From assembly GCF_003815915.1 (NCBI RefSeq), contig NZ_CP033929.1:1550001-1614000 (forward strand): a stretch of DNA of 64,000 bases. Direction: 5' to 3'. This DNA is from Chryseobacterium indoltheticum. Lineage in GTDB: Bacteria; Bacteroidota; Bacteroidia; Flavobacteriales; Weeksellaceae. Each line of letters opens with the position of its first letter. The first letter of the stretch is position 1. The position numbers were made by a program, and so were the translations under genes. The notes under the pieces were generated by a model, which saw nothing but the letters and a program-made list of their open reading frames with translations, ran no database searches and had not been told where the DNA came from. Below are positions 1 to 8,461 of the stretch, one piece after another.

Positions 1-74
1 CTCACTTGAGTTTCAAACAAAGAAATTATCTTAAAGAATTAGGTTTAAAATCAAAAAACGACAATCCATTATAA
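1..74 (+). CDS. 3' end of an unidentified gene (partial)
   Basis: An open frame enters from the left edge (frame starting at base 3) and ends in TAA at 72-74. Only about 23 residues are visible (HLSFKQRNYLKELGLKS...), too few to identify. Its stop codon overlaps the ATG of the next gene by one base (TAATG), so the two are probably translationally coupled and belong to the same element. Confidence 0.55.
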   Translation, partial: HLSFKQRNYLKELGLKSKNDNPL

Positions 75-628
75 TGAAGGATGTATTAAAAAGTAAAATG
101 ATTGATTTCGGGATTAAATTCAACGAAATCAATCATATGACAAACATAACTTTCTTAGATAAAGGCGCTGAAAGTGTAATTTATGAAATTGATGGAACGA
201 ATTTAATTCTAAAATATTCAAACAATGTAGATGAATTTAACGCCTATAAAAAATTGTTAGAAATCAGGGAAGAGTTACTTGAAGGTATTTTTGAAATTCC
301 AATTTTAGTAGACGAAAATGATGGTAAGTATTATTTTATTTTTCAAAAAATTGATAATATTGATAAGGATTTAAAAACATTATTTAGGACCATTGAATAT
401 TTTTTAGAAGAAATAAATGTTGAGAATATGATTTCTTTAGAATCTAAAAAAGTAGAATTAATAAGATACTTGAATTTGAGAGGGTTTTCAAACTATGAAG
501 TATTTTTACAATTTTTAGTTCAAGCAAATCGATTACTGAAAAAATATAATTTCTCTGATGTACATAATGATAATATTATGATAGATGATGAAGGTAAATT
601 TAAAATCATAGATATTCAATATCAATAA
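74..628 (+). CDS. Kinase-fold protein (polyvalent-kinase / LPS-kinase-like)
   Basis: A 184-aa protein. The C-terminal segment FSDVHNDNIMID followed by FKIIDI matches the catalytic-loop and metal-binding (H-x-D/N...N, then D) pattern of small kinase-fold proteins such as the polyvalent protein kinases carried by phages and integrative elements. An early AESVIYEID stretch resembles a nucleotide-binding loop with a following lysine strand (LILKYS). No substrate can be named. It is start-stop coupled to the truncated upstream gene and is followed by a hairpin terminator and a convergent integrase, so it is most likely cargo of an element that extends left of the window. It is very A+T-rich, unlike genes after 2 kb. 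Confidence 0.55.
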   Translation: MKDVLKSKMIDFGIKFNEINHMTNITFLDKGAESVIYEIDGTNLILKYSNNVDEFNAYKKLLEIREELLEGIFEIPILVDENDGKYYFIFQKIDNIDKDLKTLFRTIEYFLEEINVENMISLESKKVELIRYLNLRGFSNYEVFLQFLVQANRLLKKYNFSDVHNDNIMIDDEGKFKIIDIQYQ

Positions 629-631
629 GAA

Positions 632-657
632 AGCCCTGAATTAACAGGGCTATTTCT
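632..657. terminator. Hairpin terminator between convergent genes
   Basis: AGCCCTG (632-638) and CAGGGCT (645-651) form a 7-bp stem with a 6-nt loop, followed by a T-rich stretch. It lies between the kinase-like gene (+) and the integrase (-), so it can serve both. Confidence 0.75.
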
Positions 658-1803
658 TTAAATACAAATATCAATGTTTTTATTTTGTTCAACTAAATGT
701 TCTTCGTGATCAACTGCATATATTTTTGTTGTTCTTTCACTAGTGTGACCTGCCAATTCTTTAGCTTTTGTAATTCCATATATTTTAGCCACTAAGTTTA
801 AATAGGAGTATTTAAGACCATATCCGGTAATATTTAACCCTGCAGCTTTCAGGTACTTTGTACACAAATCATAAATACTCTTCACTTTTACAGGTTCATC
901 GCTTGGCATTTGATTGTAGCTAAATAGATATTGGCCGGGTTGCGCCCTCTCATAAATAGCTTTCCAAAATTTGAAAGTATTCAAGTTTATTGGTCGCATA
1001 GCTCTTGTATGTTTACCGCCTTTTAAAAGATGGATCCAGAAAATACTTTTTTCCAGCTCTACATCTTCTTTTTTAATTTTAATCATTTCTTCGAATCGGC
1101 TTCCTGAATAAAGAAAAATGTAAAGAAACATGTACGCATTATAGTTCATGTGCTGAATTGAGTGGAATTTATTCCAATCATCATCTGTTCGAATAATTTC
1201 TTTTTTCGCTGATTCATGAGGTAATTTTGAAATTCCTCTTACAAAATTGATTTGGAAAATATCAAGTTCAGTAAAGAAAGTAAAGCACGCCGATAGGTGG
1301 GATTTAGTTTTATTTATCCTGTAATTACTATGCTTATCTTTTTTCATGTAAATTAAAATCTGCTTAACATCACCTTTTGTAATGTCCTTGAGCTTTTTGG
1401 TGTGTAATCGTAATTTTGTCGCGTACTTAGTGATATGCTTCATGGAATTTTCCATGTCGGTTCTCGTAGTGTCAACACAATCTTTTCCTGCTATACAAGC
1501 GTTACAGGCTGTTAAAAAAAGAGTTGAAGGATTAACTAAGTCTAAGCCGGAATCATTATCATATTCCTTTGTTTTAGGATTATAACCTTTTTCCAGAATA
1601 AACTGTTCCTCAAGAATTAAGCGTTTTGTTTCATTAACACGATCAGCATGATCTTTAATGTGATTCATTCCTTTGAATGATGTTGAGTATTCGGCGCCAT
1701 TCTTATCTGTGAAGATATAACGGACAATCCAATCTTTTGAAATTGATTTTTTTGAAGTCTCCCAATTTATGGGATAAACTTTCATTTGAGAATAAGATTT
1801 CAT
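658..1803 (-). CDS. Tyrosine recombinase / phage-type integrase
   Basis: About 381 aa from the ATG at 1803; a GTG at 1821 would add six residues. The N-terminal half resembles the arm-binding and SAM-like domains of Bacteroidetes integrases. The C-terminal catalytic domain shows the first Arg in YSGSRFEEMIKI, a lysine in LLKGGKHTR, the LAGHTSERTTKIYA block with its His and the Tyr nucleophile. The box that normally reads H-x-x-R reads GYGLKYSYLN, so the usual His and second Arg appear as Tyr and Lys. The gene starts about 100 bp from the 3' end of tRNA-Leu and reads away from it, the usual arrangement for an element integrated into a tRNA gene. The element body should lie to the left, mostly outside the window. 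Confidence 0.85.
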   Translation of the reverse strand: MKSYSQMKVYPINWETSKKSISKDWIVRYIFTDKNGAEYSTSFKGMNHIKDHADRVNETKRLILEEQFILEKGYNPKTKEYDNDSGLDLVNPSTLFLTACNACIAGKDCVDTTRTDMENSMKHITKYATKLRLHTKKLKDITKGDVKQILIYMKKDKHSNYRINKTKSHLSACFTFFTELDIFQINFVRGISKLPHESAKKEIIRTDDDWNKFHSIQHMNYNAYMFLYIFLYSGSRFEEMIKIKKEDVELEKSIFWIHLLKGGKHTRAMRPINLNTFKFWKAIYERAQPGQYLFSYNQMPSDEPVKVKSIYDLCTKYLKAAGLNITGYGLKYSYLNLVAKIYGITKAKELAGHTSERTTKIYAVDHEEHLVEQNKNIDICI

Positions 1804-1847
1804 TTGCACGGTTTTTTGCACGATTGAAATCTAACGAGATGAAAACA

Positions 1848-1895
1848 GATTTTTAAAAATCCTCGGAAATCCTTTGTGGAAGTGGATTTCCGAGG
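1848..1895 (-). terminator. Terminator downstream of tRNA-Leu
   Basis: A perfect 12-bp inverted repeat (CCTCGGAAATCC at 1861-1872, GGATTTCCGAGG at 1884-1895, 11-nt loop). On the minus strand it is followed by a T/A-rich run, so it should end tRNA-Leu transcription. Confidence 0.8.
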
Positions 1896-1902
1896 TTTGT
1901 TG

Positions 1903-1982
1903 TACCCAGGACCGGGATCGAACCGGTACTCCTAAGAACTGGTGTTTGAGACCAGCGCGTCTACCAATTCCGCCACCTGGGC
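1903..1982 (-). tRNA. tRNA-Leu (anticodon CAA)
   Basis: Read on the minus strand, the 5' acceptor strand GCCCAGG (1982-1976) pairs with CCTGGGT (1910-1904), with a G-U first pair and discriminator A at 1903. The anticodon stem CTGGT/ACCAG encloses loop CTCAAAC, giving anticodon CAA. GGTTCGATCCC is the T loop. The CCA end is not fully encoded. The 3' half faces the integrase, so it is a likely attachment site. Confidence 0.95.
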
Positions 1983-2076
1983 TTGATGTTTACTTCAAAC
2001 GTTACTGTTTGTTTCAAATTGGTGTGCAAATATAAAAACTTTTTTTCAATGTTCAAAGGCTTTTATTGAACTTTCT

Positions 2077-2844
2077 TTAAAAATTTATTTCTAAACCATC
2101 ATACGCAAGGTGTATTCCTTTGGGAAGTAACTTATCCTCAATGTCATGCAGCCCAAAATGGTGACTGATGTGGGTGAGGAATAATTTTTTAGGTTTTAAT
2201 TCATCATATAATTTAATAGCATCTGCTAATACGAAATGAGCAGGGTGAGGATCAAATTTTCGAATACAGTTTAGAATAAGGACGTCTAAATCTCTTAACT
2301 TTTCTTTTTCCAAATCAGAAATAAAGTTGGCATCGGTGATATAGGCGAGCTTTTTAAACTTGTAACCTAAGATGGAAATTTTATAATGTGTTACTTCTAT
2401 TGGAGTGATTTCTGTATCTAAAACAGTGAATTTTTTGTGATTGATTTCGTGTAAATCAAAAGCGGGTGCTCCTGGATAACGAATGTCTGCAAAAGCATAA
2501 GGAAATCGGTTTTTCACTTCCTGTCCGACTCTTGAAAGACAATAAATAGTCATATTTTTACCGCTTTTAAAAATTAGCGGACGCATATCATCCAAACCGA
2601 TCACATGGTCATTATGCTCGTGGGTAAGAAGCGTAATGTCGATGTGGTTTTCTTTGTTGATAAGCATTTGCTGACGAAAATCGGGTCCGCAGTCGATCAG
2701 TATTTTCCTGTTTTCATCGGTGGTAATCATCGCTGAAGCCCGAAAACGAGTATCTTTTGGATTTTGAGAAGTACATACCTCACAAGTGCAGCCGATAACG
2801 GGGACACCTTGTGAAGTTCCGGTTCCTAAAAATTTCAACTTCAT
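2077..2844 (-). CDS. MBL-fold metallohydrolase, PhnP-like
   Basis: A 255-aa cytoplasmic metallo-beta-lactamase-fold hydrolase. The zinc motif THEHNDH is at residues 74-80 (H75, H77, D79, H80), with later metal ligands likely in YITDAN and the LTHISHH segment near residue 225. The N-terminus carries a GTGTSQGVP loop and a GCTCEVC cysteine cluster, as in the PhnP/RNase Z-like branch that includes cyclic phosphodiesterases. No phn genes are nearby, so a phosphonate role is not supported and the substrate is unknown. It is divergent from the next gene over a 54-bp gap. Confidence 0.85.
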   Translation of the reverse strand: MKLKFLGTGTSQGVPVIGCTCEVCTSQNPKDTRFRASAMITTDENRKILIDCGPDFRQQMLINKENHIDITLLTHEHNDHVIGLDDMRPLIFKSGKNMTIYCLSRVGQEVKNRFPYAFADIRYPGAPAFDLHEINHKKFTVLDTEITPIEVTHYKISILGYKFKKLAYITDANFISDLEKEKLRDLDVLILNCIRKFDPHPAHFVLADAIKLYDELKPKKLFLTHISHHFGLHDIEDKLLPKGIHLAYDGLEINF

Positions 2845-2862
2845 TTTGTTTTGAGGTTGGTT

Positions 2863-2870
2863 TAATTTTG
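2863..2870 (+). promoter_or_regulatory. Candidate -7 box for the 2899 gene
   Basis: TAATTTTG fits the Bacteroidetes TAnnTTTG box, 28 bp before the ATG. No convincing -33 box is seen at standard spacing. Confidence 0.4.
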
Positions 2871-2898
2871 GTAAATTTACGAAAAATTTAATGTCCTA

Positions 2899-4326
2899 AT
2901 GTATCAGAAACTAACTCCTAAACAAAAAGCATTAACAATTAATCTAGATCCTACTATTTATGGTACTTTCGCAGAAATTGGAGCAGGGCAGGAAACTGTA
3001 CGACATTTTTTTAGAGCAGGGGGGGCTTCCGGTACAATTGCTAAGGCAATGTCGGCTTACGACAAAGATTTTAGTGATGCCATCTACGGAAAAGAAGTAA
3101 AAAACAGGTATGTTACGCAAAACAGACTTAGAAAAATGCTTCGCTATGAAGTGTCACTGATTGAAGAAAGAATTTCCAGAGACAGTAATCCCGGAAGAAA
3201 ATACTTTTCTTATGCAAATACGGTAACGACCATCAATTTCGATAAAACTGTAAAAGGTCACGGTTGGGTCGGAATTCGTTTTCAGGTGAAAGAAAACGAA
3301 GATTACAACGAGATTGTAATTCACGTAAAATTCAAAGAAAACGATGCTACTTTGCAACAGGAAACACTTGGGAATCTTGGTGTAAATCTTATTTACGGGG
3401 CATATAATTATTATGATAACCCAAGAAGGTTGATAGAATCTCTTTATGATGAGGTTTCTACAGACAATCTTGAGATCGATATGATAGATTTCAGCGGTCC
3501 GGCTTTTGCTTATGTTGACAACAGATTGATGTCTTTGCAACTGGTGAAAAATAATATGACTGATGCTGTGATCTTCAATTCTCAAGGAAACAACATGCTT
3601 CCTGCGGATATTCTATATAAGAAAAACATTTTTGCGGTAAGAGGAAGTTTCAGACCGGTTACGAAAGTAAATATTGATATGTTGCGAAACGGAATGGATA
3701 TGTTCCTGAAAGACGCAATCTGTACACAGGAAGAAACCGAGATTCTTATCGAAATTACCATTTCAAACCTGCGTGCAGACGGAGATATTGATGAGAGAGA
3801 TTTTCTTGATAGGGTAGATGTTCTGGGTAAATTAGGCTATACAGTTATTATTTCAAATTTCTCAGAATATTATAGATTGATTGATTATTTCTCCCATTAT
3901 ACCAATGGTGATATTGGCGTAACGATGGGCGTAAATAATATGTTGATGGTATTTGACGAGAAATATTATAAAGATCTTTCAGGTGGTATTTTGGAAGCTT
4001 TTGGTAAGTTTTTCAGAAACGGAATGAGAGTGTATTTGTATCCTTACAAAGATCCTGAAACTCATGAATTGTTGGATTCCTCAAACTTAAAAGTAGAAGA
4101 AAACCTAAAAGAGTTGTACAAATATTTCAAACACAATAATCGTATTGTAGATATTACCAACTACAATCCTGAGTTTTTGGAAATATATTCAAGAGAAATA
4201 CTAAGAAAAATTGCTTGTAATATCGGCGGTTGGGAAAACCAGGTTCCGGAAGGTGTTGCAGAAATGATAAAAGAAAGAGGGATGTTCGGGTTTAAAAACG
4301 AGCTTTCTTTAAAACAATTTTCATAA
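2899..4326 (+). CDS. Conserved Bacteroidetes protein of unknown function
   Basis: A 475-aa soluble protein without signal peptide or membrane segments. The N-terminus (MYQKLTPKQKALTINLDPTI) and the segment GAGQETVRHFFRAGGASGTI are strikingly conserved-looking, and I recall close homologues across Flavobacteriia, where database names are inconsistent (including nicotinate-nucleotide adenylyltransferase and TonB receptor). I see no nucleotidyltransferase (H/T)xGH motif and no barrel features, so neither name is supported. Glycine-rich loops and alternating hydrophobic strands suggest a large alpha/beta enzyme. It lies 11 bp upstream of a GAF-domain gene, probably one operon. Confidence 0.6.
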   Translation: MYQKLTPKQKALTINLDPTIYGTFAEIGAGQETVRHFFRAGGASGTIAKAMSAYDKDFSDAIYGKEVKNRYVTQNRLRKMLRYEVSLIEERISRDSNPGRKYFSYANTVTTINFDKTVKGHGWVGIRFQVKENEDYNEIVIHVKFKENDATLQQETLGNLGVNLIYGAYNYYDNPRRLIESLYDEVSTDNLEIDMIDFSGPAFAYVDNRLMSLQLVKNNMTDAVIFNSQGNNMLPADILYKKNIFAVRGSFRPVTKVNIDMLRNGMDMFLKDAICTQEETEILIEITISNLRADGDIDERDFLDRVDVLGKLGYTVIISNFSEYYRLIDYFSHYTNGDIGVTMGVNNMLMVFDEKYYKDLSGGILEAFGKFFRNGMRVYLYPYKDPETHELLDSSNLKVEENLKELYKYFKHNNRIVDITNYNPEFLEIYSREILRKIACNIGGWENQVPEGVAEMIKERGMFGFKNELSLKQFS

Positions 4327-4337
4327 AAAATATTACA

Positions 4338-4787
4338 ATGTCTGAAATAAAAAAAAGACTTTCGTCTATTCTTGAAAGTCCAAAACATAATACTGATGAG
4401 AAGCTTGAGAAAGTTTGTCATTTATTAGACCAGGAAATATCTTATTTCAACTGGACCGGTTTTTACTTTAAAAACGGTGATAAAGACGAACTGAAATTAG
4501 GTCCTTACGTAGGAGCTGAAACCGATCATATCATTATTCCTTACGGAAAAGGTATTTGCGGGCAGGTGGCTGTTTCCAACGAAACATTTATTGTTCCCGA
4601 TGTACATTTACAGGATAATTATTTGAGCTGTTCGATTGATACAAAAGCTGAAATTGTAGTTCCTATTTTTAAAAATGGAGAAAATATTGGTCAGATTGAC
4701 ATCGATTCTCATACGATCGATCCTTTTACAAAAGAAGATTTAGAATTATTGGAATGGCTTTGTAATGAAGTTTCAAAGATTTTGTAA
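4338..4787 (+). CDS. GAF-domain protein, free methionine-(R)-sulfoxide reductase-like
   Basis: A 149-aa single GAF domain. Two cysteines sit in the positions expected of fRMsr enzymes: GKGICGQVA near residue 76 and NYLSCSIDTKAEIVVPI near residue 101, followed by the conserved IGQIDIDSH stretch. Canonical fRMsr enzymes reduce free methionine-R-sulfoxide using these cysteines and recycle with thioredoxin. The third (recycling) cysteine of the E. coli enzyme is not evident, so activity is likely but not certain. It follows the 2899 gene by 11 bp and is closed by a terminator. Confidence 0.75.
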   Translation: MSEIKKRLSSILESPKHNTDEKLEKVCHLLDQEISYFNWTGFYFKNGDKDELKLGPYVGAETDHIIIPYGKGICGQVAVSNETFIVPDVHLQDNYLSCSIDTKAEIVVPIFKNGENIGQIDIDSHTIDPFTKEDLELLEWLCNEVSKIL

Positions 4788-4811
4788 TCTTATCTAAATA
4801 TAAAATATAAG

Positions 4812-4841
4812 CTCCGATTTTTTTTAAGTCGGAGTTTTTTT
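4812..4841 (+). terminator. Terminator after the GAF gene
   Basis: CTCCGA (4812-4817) pairs with TCGGAG (4829-4834), followed by a run of seven T. Confidence 0.8.
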
Positions 4842-4877
4842 ATTTAAAACTTCGTCAATATAATTTAAAACAAAAAG

Positions 4878-4943
4878 TTTGTCATTCCGTAGGAATCTCG
4901 ATATAGAAAATTACTGCAACTTAGATTCCTACAGAATGACAAA
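4878..4943. repeat. Dispersed palindrome, family A copy 1
   Basis: Two 21-nt arms (4878-4898 and 4923-4943) form an inverted repeat with one mismatch around a 24-nt centre. The arm core is GTCATTCCGTAGGAATCT. The same arms recur as a perfect inverted repeat at 22090-22158, so this is a REP/MITE-like element. It sits between convergent genes. Confidence 0.85.
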
Positions 4944-4955
4944 CTCTTATTTTAT

Positions 4956-5684
4956 TTAATCATTAAATTCAGCAATCAGTTCTTTAAAATAATTTTCACA
5001 CTTTGCAATGTGTGTTCCGTACCACGAAAAAGCTTCACCATCTACAATCATAATCTTTTTATGAGGATAAATCTTTTTTAGTTCGGCAATATGTTTTTCT
5101 TTAAAAGGAAAAGGTTCCGAAGATAGCATGATGACATCGGCTTTCGCTAAATCTTCAGTCTTGATTATTGGATAGCGGGTTTGATTTTTAAATATATTTT
5201 CAAAACCAATTTCATTTAAAATATGATTTATAAATGTATCTGATCCCACCGTCATATAAGGATTATTCCAAATAAGGTAGGCAACTTTTACTTTTGTGTT
5301 TATGTTGGTTTGATTAAAGATTTCGTAGATTTTTAGATTGAAAGCCTGTGCTCGTTCTTCTTTATTAAAAAGCAATCCCAAATTTTTCAACAAGTAATAA
5401 TTATCTTCAATCGTTTCCGTATTGTAAACAATTACTTTGAAATCTTTCATCAAAATTTCAACCTGTTCTTTGACGTTTTCTTCTTTGTTGGCTAAAATTA
5501 AATCTGGTTTAAGGCTTTTAATCTTCTCAATATTAAGATTTTTTGTGCCGCCGATAATTTCTATATTTTTTACTTTTTCTGAAGGGTGAATGCAGAATTT
5601 TGTTCTTCCGACAATTTCGTTTTCTGTTAAACCTAAATCAAATAAAGCTTCTGTAATCGAAGGAACGAGAGAAATTACTTTCAT
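4956..5684 (-). CDS. BtuF-like substrate-binding / cobalamin-binding-fold protein
   Basis: A 242-aa protein starting MKVISLVPSITEALFDLGL, the characteristic first strand and helix of the helical-backbone (class III) binding proteins such as BtuF. The GRTKFCIHP and LKPDLILANKEENVKEQVE segments also match. No signal peptide or lipobox is visible, and no ABC permease or ATPase lies nearby, so it is probably a cytoplasmic orphan member rather than a transporter component. The ligand is unknown; a corrinoid or iron-chelate ligand is possible by family analogy. Confidence 0.75.
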   Translation of the reverse strand: MKVISLVPSITEALFDLGLTENEIVGRTKFCIHPSEKVKNIEIIGGTKNLNIEKIKSLKPDLILANKEENVKEQVEILMKDFKVIVYNTETIEDNYYLLKNLGLLFNKEERAQAFNLKIYEIFNQTNINTKVKVAYLIWNNPYMTVGSDTFINHILNEIGFENIFKNQTRYPIIKTEDLAKADVIMLSSEPFPFKEKHIAELKKIYPHKKIMIVDGEAFSWYGTHIAKCENYFKELIAEFND

Positions 5685-5792
5685 ATGTAGATTTTATTGC
5701 GTTTTAAAAGTCATATGCAATCGCACTATTTTCACTATAATTTGGAAACCCAAACATGGCGATTTCATACAATTTTTAGACTTTGCCTAAAA

Positions 5793-7115
5793 TTACAAAA
5801 GTTTTCCTGTTAAGAAAAGGCCGGCAACAGAGAAGTAAATAATTAATCCGGTAACATCGACCAAAGTTGCTACAAATGGAGCAGAAGATGTAGCGGGGTC
5901 TAGCTTTAATTTTTTAAGAATAAATGGAACCATAGAACCTGAAAGTGTTCCCCATAAAACGATCATCACTAAAGAAAATCCGACACTTAAGCCAATGTAT
6001 GCCCAATGAATTCCGTAATCAAAAAATCCTGCTTTATGCCAGATCATAATTCTCAGAAATCCGATAATTCCTAAAATTCCACCTAAAAATAATCCGGTGA
6101 AAATTTCTTTTTTCATCACGTACCACCAGTCTTTTAAACCGATTTCCTGTAATGCCATCGCACGAATAATCAAAGTTGCGGCTTGTGAACCTGAATTTCC
6201 TCCACTTGAAATAATTAACGGTACAAATAATGCCAAAACAACGGCTTTCTGAATTTCATCTTCAAAAAATCCCATCGCAGAAGCGGTCAACATTTCAGAG
6301 AAAAATAAAATAATAAGCCACATTCCTCTTTTTTTGATCATTTCCATCAAAGAGGTTTGCGTATAAGGTAAATCTAAAGCTTCAAGTCCCCCGAATTTTT
6401 GAATATCTTCGGTATTTTGTGATTCAATTTGATCTAAAATATCATCAATCGTTACAATTCCAACCAAAACTCCGGCTTCGGTAATAATGGGAAGCGCTGT
6501 TCTGTCATATTTTTCAAAATAAGTAACGGCATCTTCTTTGGAAGTTGTTGTTTTAATAGCAACAAACTGATTATCTGTTAATTCTGAAACTAAAGTGTCT
6601 TCTTCCACCAACAATAAACTTCCTAAAGCTAAATCGTCAATAAGATGATTTCTTTCATCCACAACATACAGATGATTGATGGTTTCTACTTTTTTTCCGA
6701 CTTTTTTGATCTGCTGAAGACATCTTTTTACCGTCCATTCTTTTCGGATCTGAATGTAATAAGGAGTCATCAGACGCGCAATAGAATCAGAATTGTAGCC
6801 AAGAAGTTTCAGGGCAATTCTTCTTTCCTGCGGATTAAGATGATTGATAGAATATTTTATCAGCTCATCCGGAAAATCCTCAAACAGAGCTGTTCTGTCA
6901 TCGGGAGTCATCGCATTAAGAATGTCTGAAACGTCATCACTTCCAATGCTTCGGATAGTTTCTTCCTGGAAATCAGGATCTAAGTGCGAAAAAACATCGG
7001 CTTTGTATTCTTTCGGAACCTTCAGGAAAGCGAGTAGCCTTTCATCAGCGGGAAGTTCACTGAGTCTTTCGGCAATATCGGCGGGGTTAAAAGTAAGTTC
7101 GTGTGTAGAATTCAA
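5793..7115 (-). CDS. mgtE: Magnesium transporter MgtE
   Basis: A 440-aa inner-membrane Mg2+ channel. The N-terminal region (about residues 1-125, with [19 protein letters not shown] and later RLMTPYYI) is the MgtE_N superhelix. It is followed by two CBS domains (about 130-250, ending [18 protein letters not shown]) and a C-terminal membrane domain with about five helices, including [16 protein letters not shown], the conserved pore-lining segment. By analogy with Thermus MgtE the cytosolic domains close the pore when Mg2+ is high. It appears monocistronic. Confidence 0.95.
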   Translation of the reverse strand: MNSTHELTFNPADIAERLSELPADERLLAFLKVPKEYKADVFSHLDPDFQEETIRSIGSDDVSDILNAMTPDDRTALFEDFPDELIKYSINHLNPQERRIALKLLGYNSDSIARLMTPYYIQIRKEWTVKRCLQQIKKVGKKVETINHLYVVDERNHLIDDLALGSLLLVEEDTLVSELTDNQFVAIKTTTSKEDAVTYFEKYDRTALPIITEAGVLVGIVTIDDILDQIESQNTEDIQKFGGLEALDLPYTQTSLMEMIKKRGMWLIILFFSEMLTASAMGFFEDEIQKAVVLALFVPLIISSGGNSGSQAATLIIRAMALQEIGLKDWWYVMKKEIFTGLFLGGILGIIGFLRIMIWHKAGFFDYGIHWAYIGLSVGFSLVMIVLWGTLSGSMVPFILKKLKLDPATSSAPFVATLVDVTGLIIYFSVAGLFLTGKLL

Positions 7116-7198
7116 AACCTGAAATTTTTGATATGCAAAAATAACTCAAATTTTTAGAATAGGAGAATGATGAACCAAATTTAAGGTTTATTTAAAGT

Positions 7199-7756
7199 TT
7201 AAAAACCAGCTTCTGCAGAAGGTTTTATCTTTCTTAATTCTTTAAGGATATTTTTCATGGCACCGTTGGTTCCTATTTTTATTGAATTTTCTGTGGAACC
7301 CAAAAGGCGCATGTTTTTTCGGTAAGTGTCATACTCTGAAGAGGTAACGAGATTTCCTTCTGCATCAAACAGTTTCATGCTTACGACAACCTGATTAGAG
7401 AAAACGTATTTTCCTAATCCTACTTTAAAATATTTTACTTTAGGAACAATGACAAAGTCGGCATCATTGTTTTTACTGTATTCGGTAATGGTTTTAGAAT
7501 CGATGCTGTCAAAAGAAACCTGAATTTCAGATCTCAGCATTTTGTTTTTGCGAAAAGCGCTGATATTATCCGAAACTGCACTAAAGAATGCATGATTGGT
7601 TGGTTCTTTTATTTCTTCAATATCGGGTTCAACTTCAGGATTGAAGTATAAAACTTTCTTTATTTTATCATGAGATGAGGTTTTTTGTGCTTTCACAGAA
7701 GAAACACTGATGATAAATACAGAAGAAATAAGCGTATAAAATAAAATTTTTTTCAT
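7199..7756 (-). CDS. Secreted protein of unknown function
   Basis: A 185-aa protein with a Sec signal peptide (MKKILFYTLISSVFIISVSS, cleavage probably after VKA). The mature part is mixed alpha/beta with the segment NNDADFVIVPKVKYFKVGLG, reminiscent of periplasmic proteins that compute a combined-parameter value (TolB-N or CsgG-like fold), but that is only a resemblance. No paralogue or operon partner is evident. Confidence 0.65.
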   Translation of the reverse strand: MKKILFYTLISSVFIISVSSVKAQKTSSHDKIKKVLYFNPEVEPDIEEIKEPTNHAFFSAVSDNISAFRKNKMLRSEIQVSFDSIDSKTITEYSKNNDADFVIVPKVKYFKVGLGKYVFSNQVVVSMKLFDAEGNLVTSSEYDTYRKNMRLLGSTENSIKIGTNGAMKNILKELRKIKPSAEAGF

Positions 7757-7973
7757 CTTTTTGTCGGCTGTAAAATTACTGTCTTTTAACGGGATGGCAT
7801 AATTTATTTAAGAATTTGTTAACATATTTTTCTATCAATTTTAATACATGGAATCAATAATGTCTCCAAACTATGGTAGATTGCTTAAATTATTATTAAA
7901 AAATGCTGATACTGTATTATTTAGAAAAATTACATGCTTCAATATTATTTTATTTCTGAATTTAAATTACTGT

Positions 7974-8004
7974 TTTGGTGATTAAAAAAATAGTCGTACT
8001 TTTG
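7974..8004 (+). promoter_or_regulatory. Bacteroidetes-type promoter of rpsO
   Basis: TTTG (7974-7977), 19-bp spacer, then TACTTTTG (7997-8004). This fits the TTTG-N19-21-TAnnTTTG consensus closely and lies about 35 bp before the rpsO ATG. Confidence 0.75.
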
Positions 8005-8039
8005 CAGCCGTTACATAATAATCATTAAACAATATTGGA

Positions 8040-8309
8040 ATGTACTTAACAACAGAAAAAAAAGCAGAAATTTTCGCAAAACATGGAAAATCTGCACAAG
8101 ACACAGGAACTGCTGAAGGGCAAGTAGCTCTTTTCACGTTCAGAATTAACCACTTATCTCAGCACTTGAAGGCAAATCGTCACGATTTCAATACTGAAAG
8201 ATCTTTGGTGAAATTAGTAGGTAAGAGAAAAAGCTTATTAGATTATCTTAAGAAGAAAGATATCACAAGATATAGAGCAATTATTGCTGAACTTGGTTTA
8301 AGAAAATAA
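8040..8309 (+). CDS. rpsO: 30S ribosomal protein S15
   Basis: An 89-aa protein of the standard S15 length. It carries the family landmarks DTGTAEGQVALFTFRINHLSQHL and LVGKRKSLLDYLKKKD. S15 binds the central domain of 16S rRNA in early 30S assembly. It has its own promoter and terminator. The classic rpsO-pnp pairing is loosely kept here, with one extra gene between them. Confidence 0.99.
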   Translation: MYLTTEKKAEIFAKHGKSAQDTGTAEGQVALFTFRINHLSQHLKANRHDFNTERSLVKLVGKRKSLLDYLKKKDITRYRAIIAELGLRK

Positions 8310-8332
8310 TCTATCCGATTTCCAAAATAAAG

Positions 8333-8362
8333 AAGCAACTTCGAAAGAGGTTGCTTTTTTTT
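8333..8362 (+). terminator. rpsO terminator
   Basis: AGCAAC (8334-8339) pairs with GTTGCT (8350-8355), followed by a long T run. Confidence 0.85.
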
Positions 8363-8427
8363 ATTGCTGTTTTTTGGAATTCTGAAAAATTGAACATTAA
8401 AATTTACAGATCTTTAAAGAAATCGTT

Positions 8428-8435
8428 TAAATTTG
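8428..8435 (+). promoter_or_regulatory. Candidate -7 box for the 8462 gene
   Basis: TAAATTTG matches the TAnnTTTG box 27 bp before the TTG start of the deacylase-like gene. The -33 element is unclear. Confidence 0.5.
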
Positions 8436-8461
8436 CTCGTTTTTAAAATTAAACTACAGAT

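Noticed and set aside
2899..4326. Nicotinate-nucleotide adenylyltransferase or TonB receptor
   Set aside because: No nucleotidyltransferase (H/T)xGH motif and no barrel or signal peptide; only conserved unknown is supported.
4956..5684. Complete vitamin B12 transporter
   Set aside because: Only the BtuF-like protein is present, without signal peptide, permease or ATPase.
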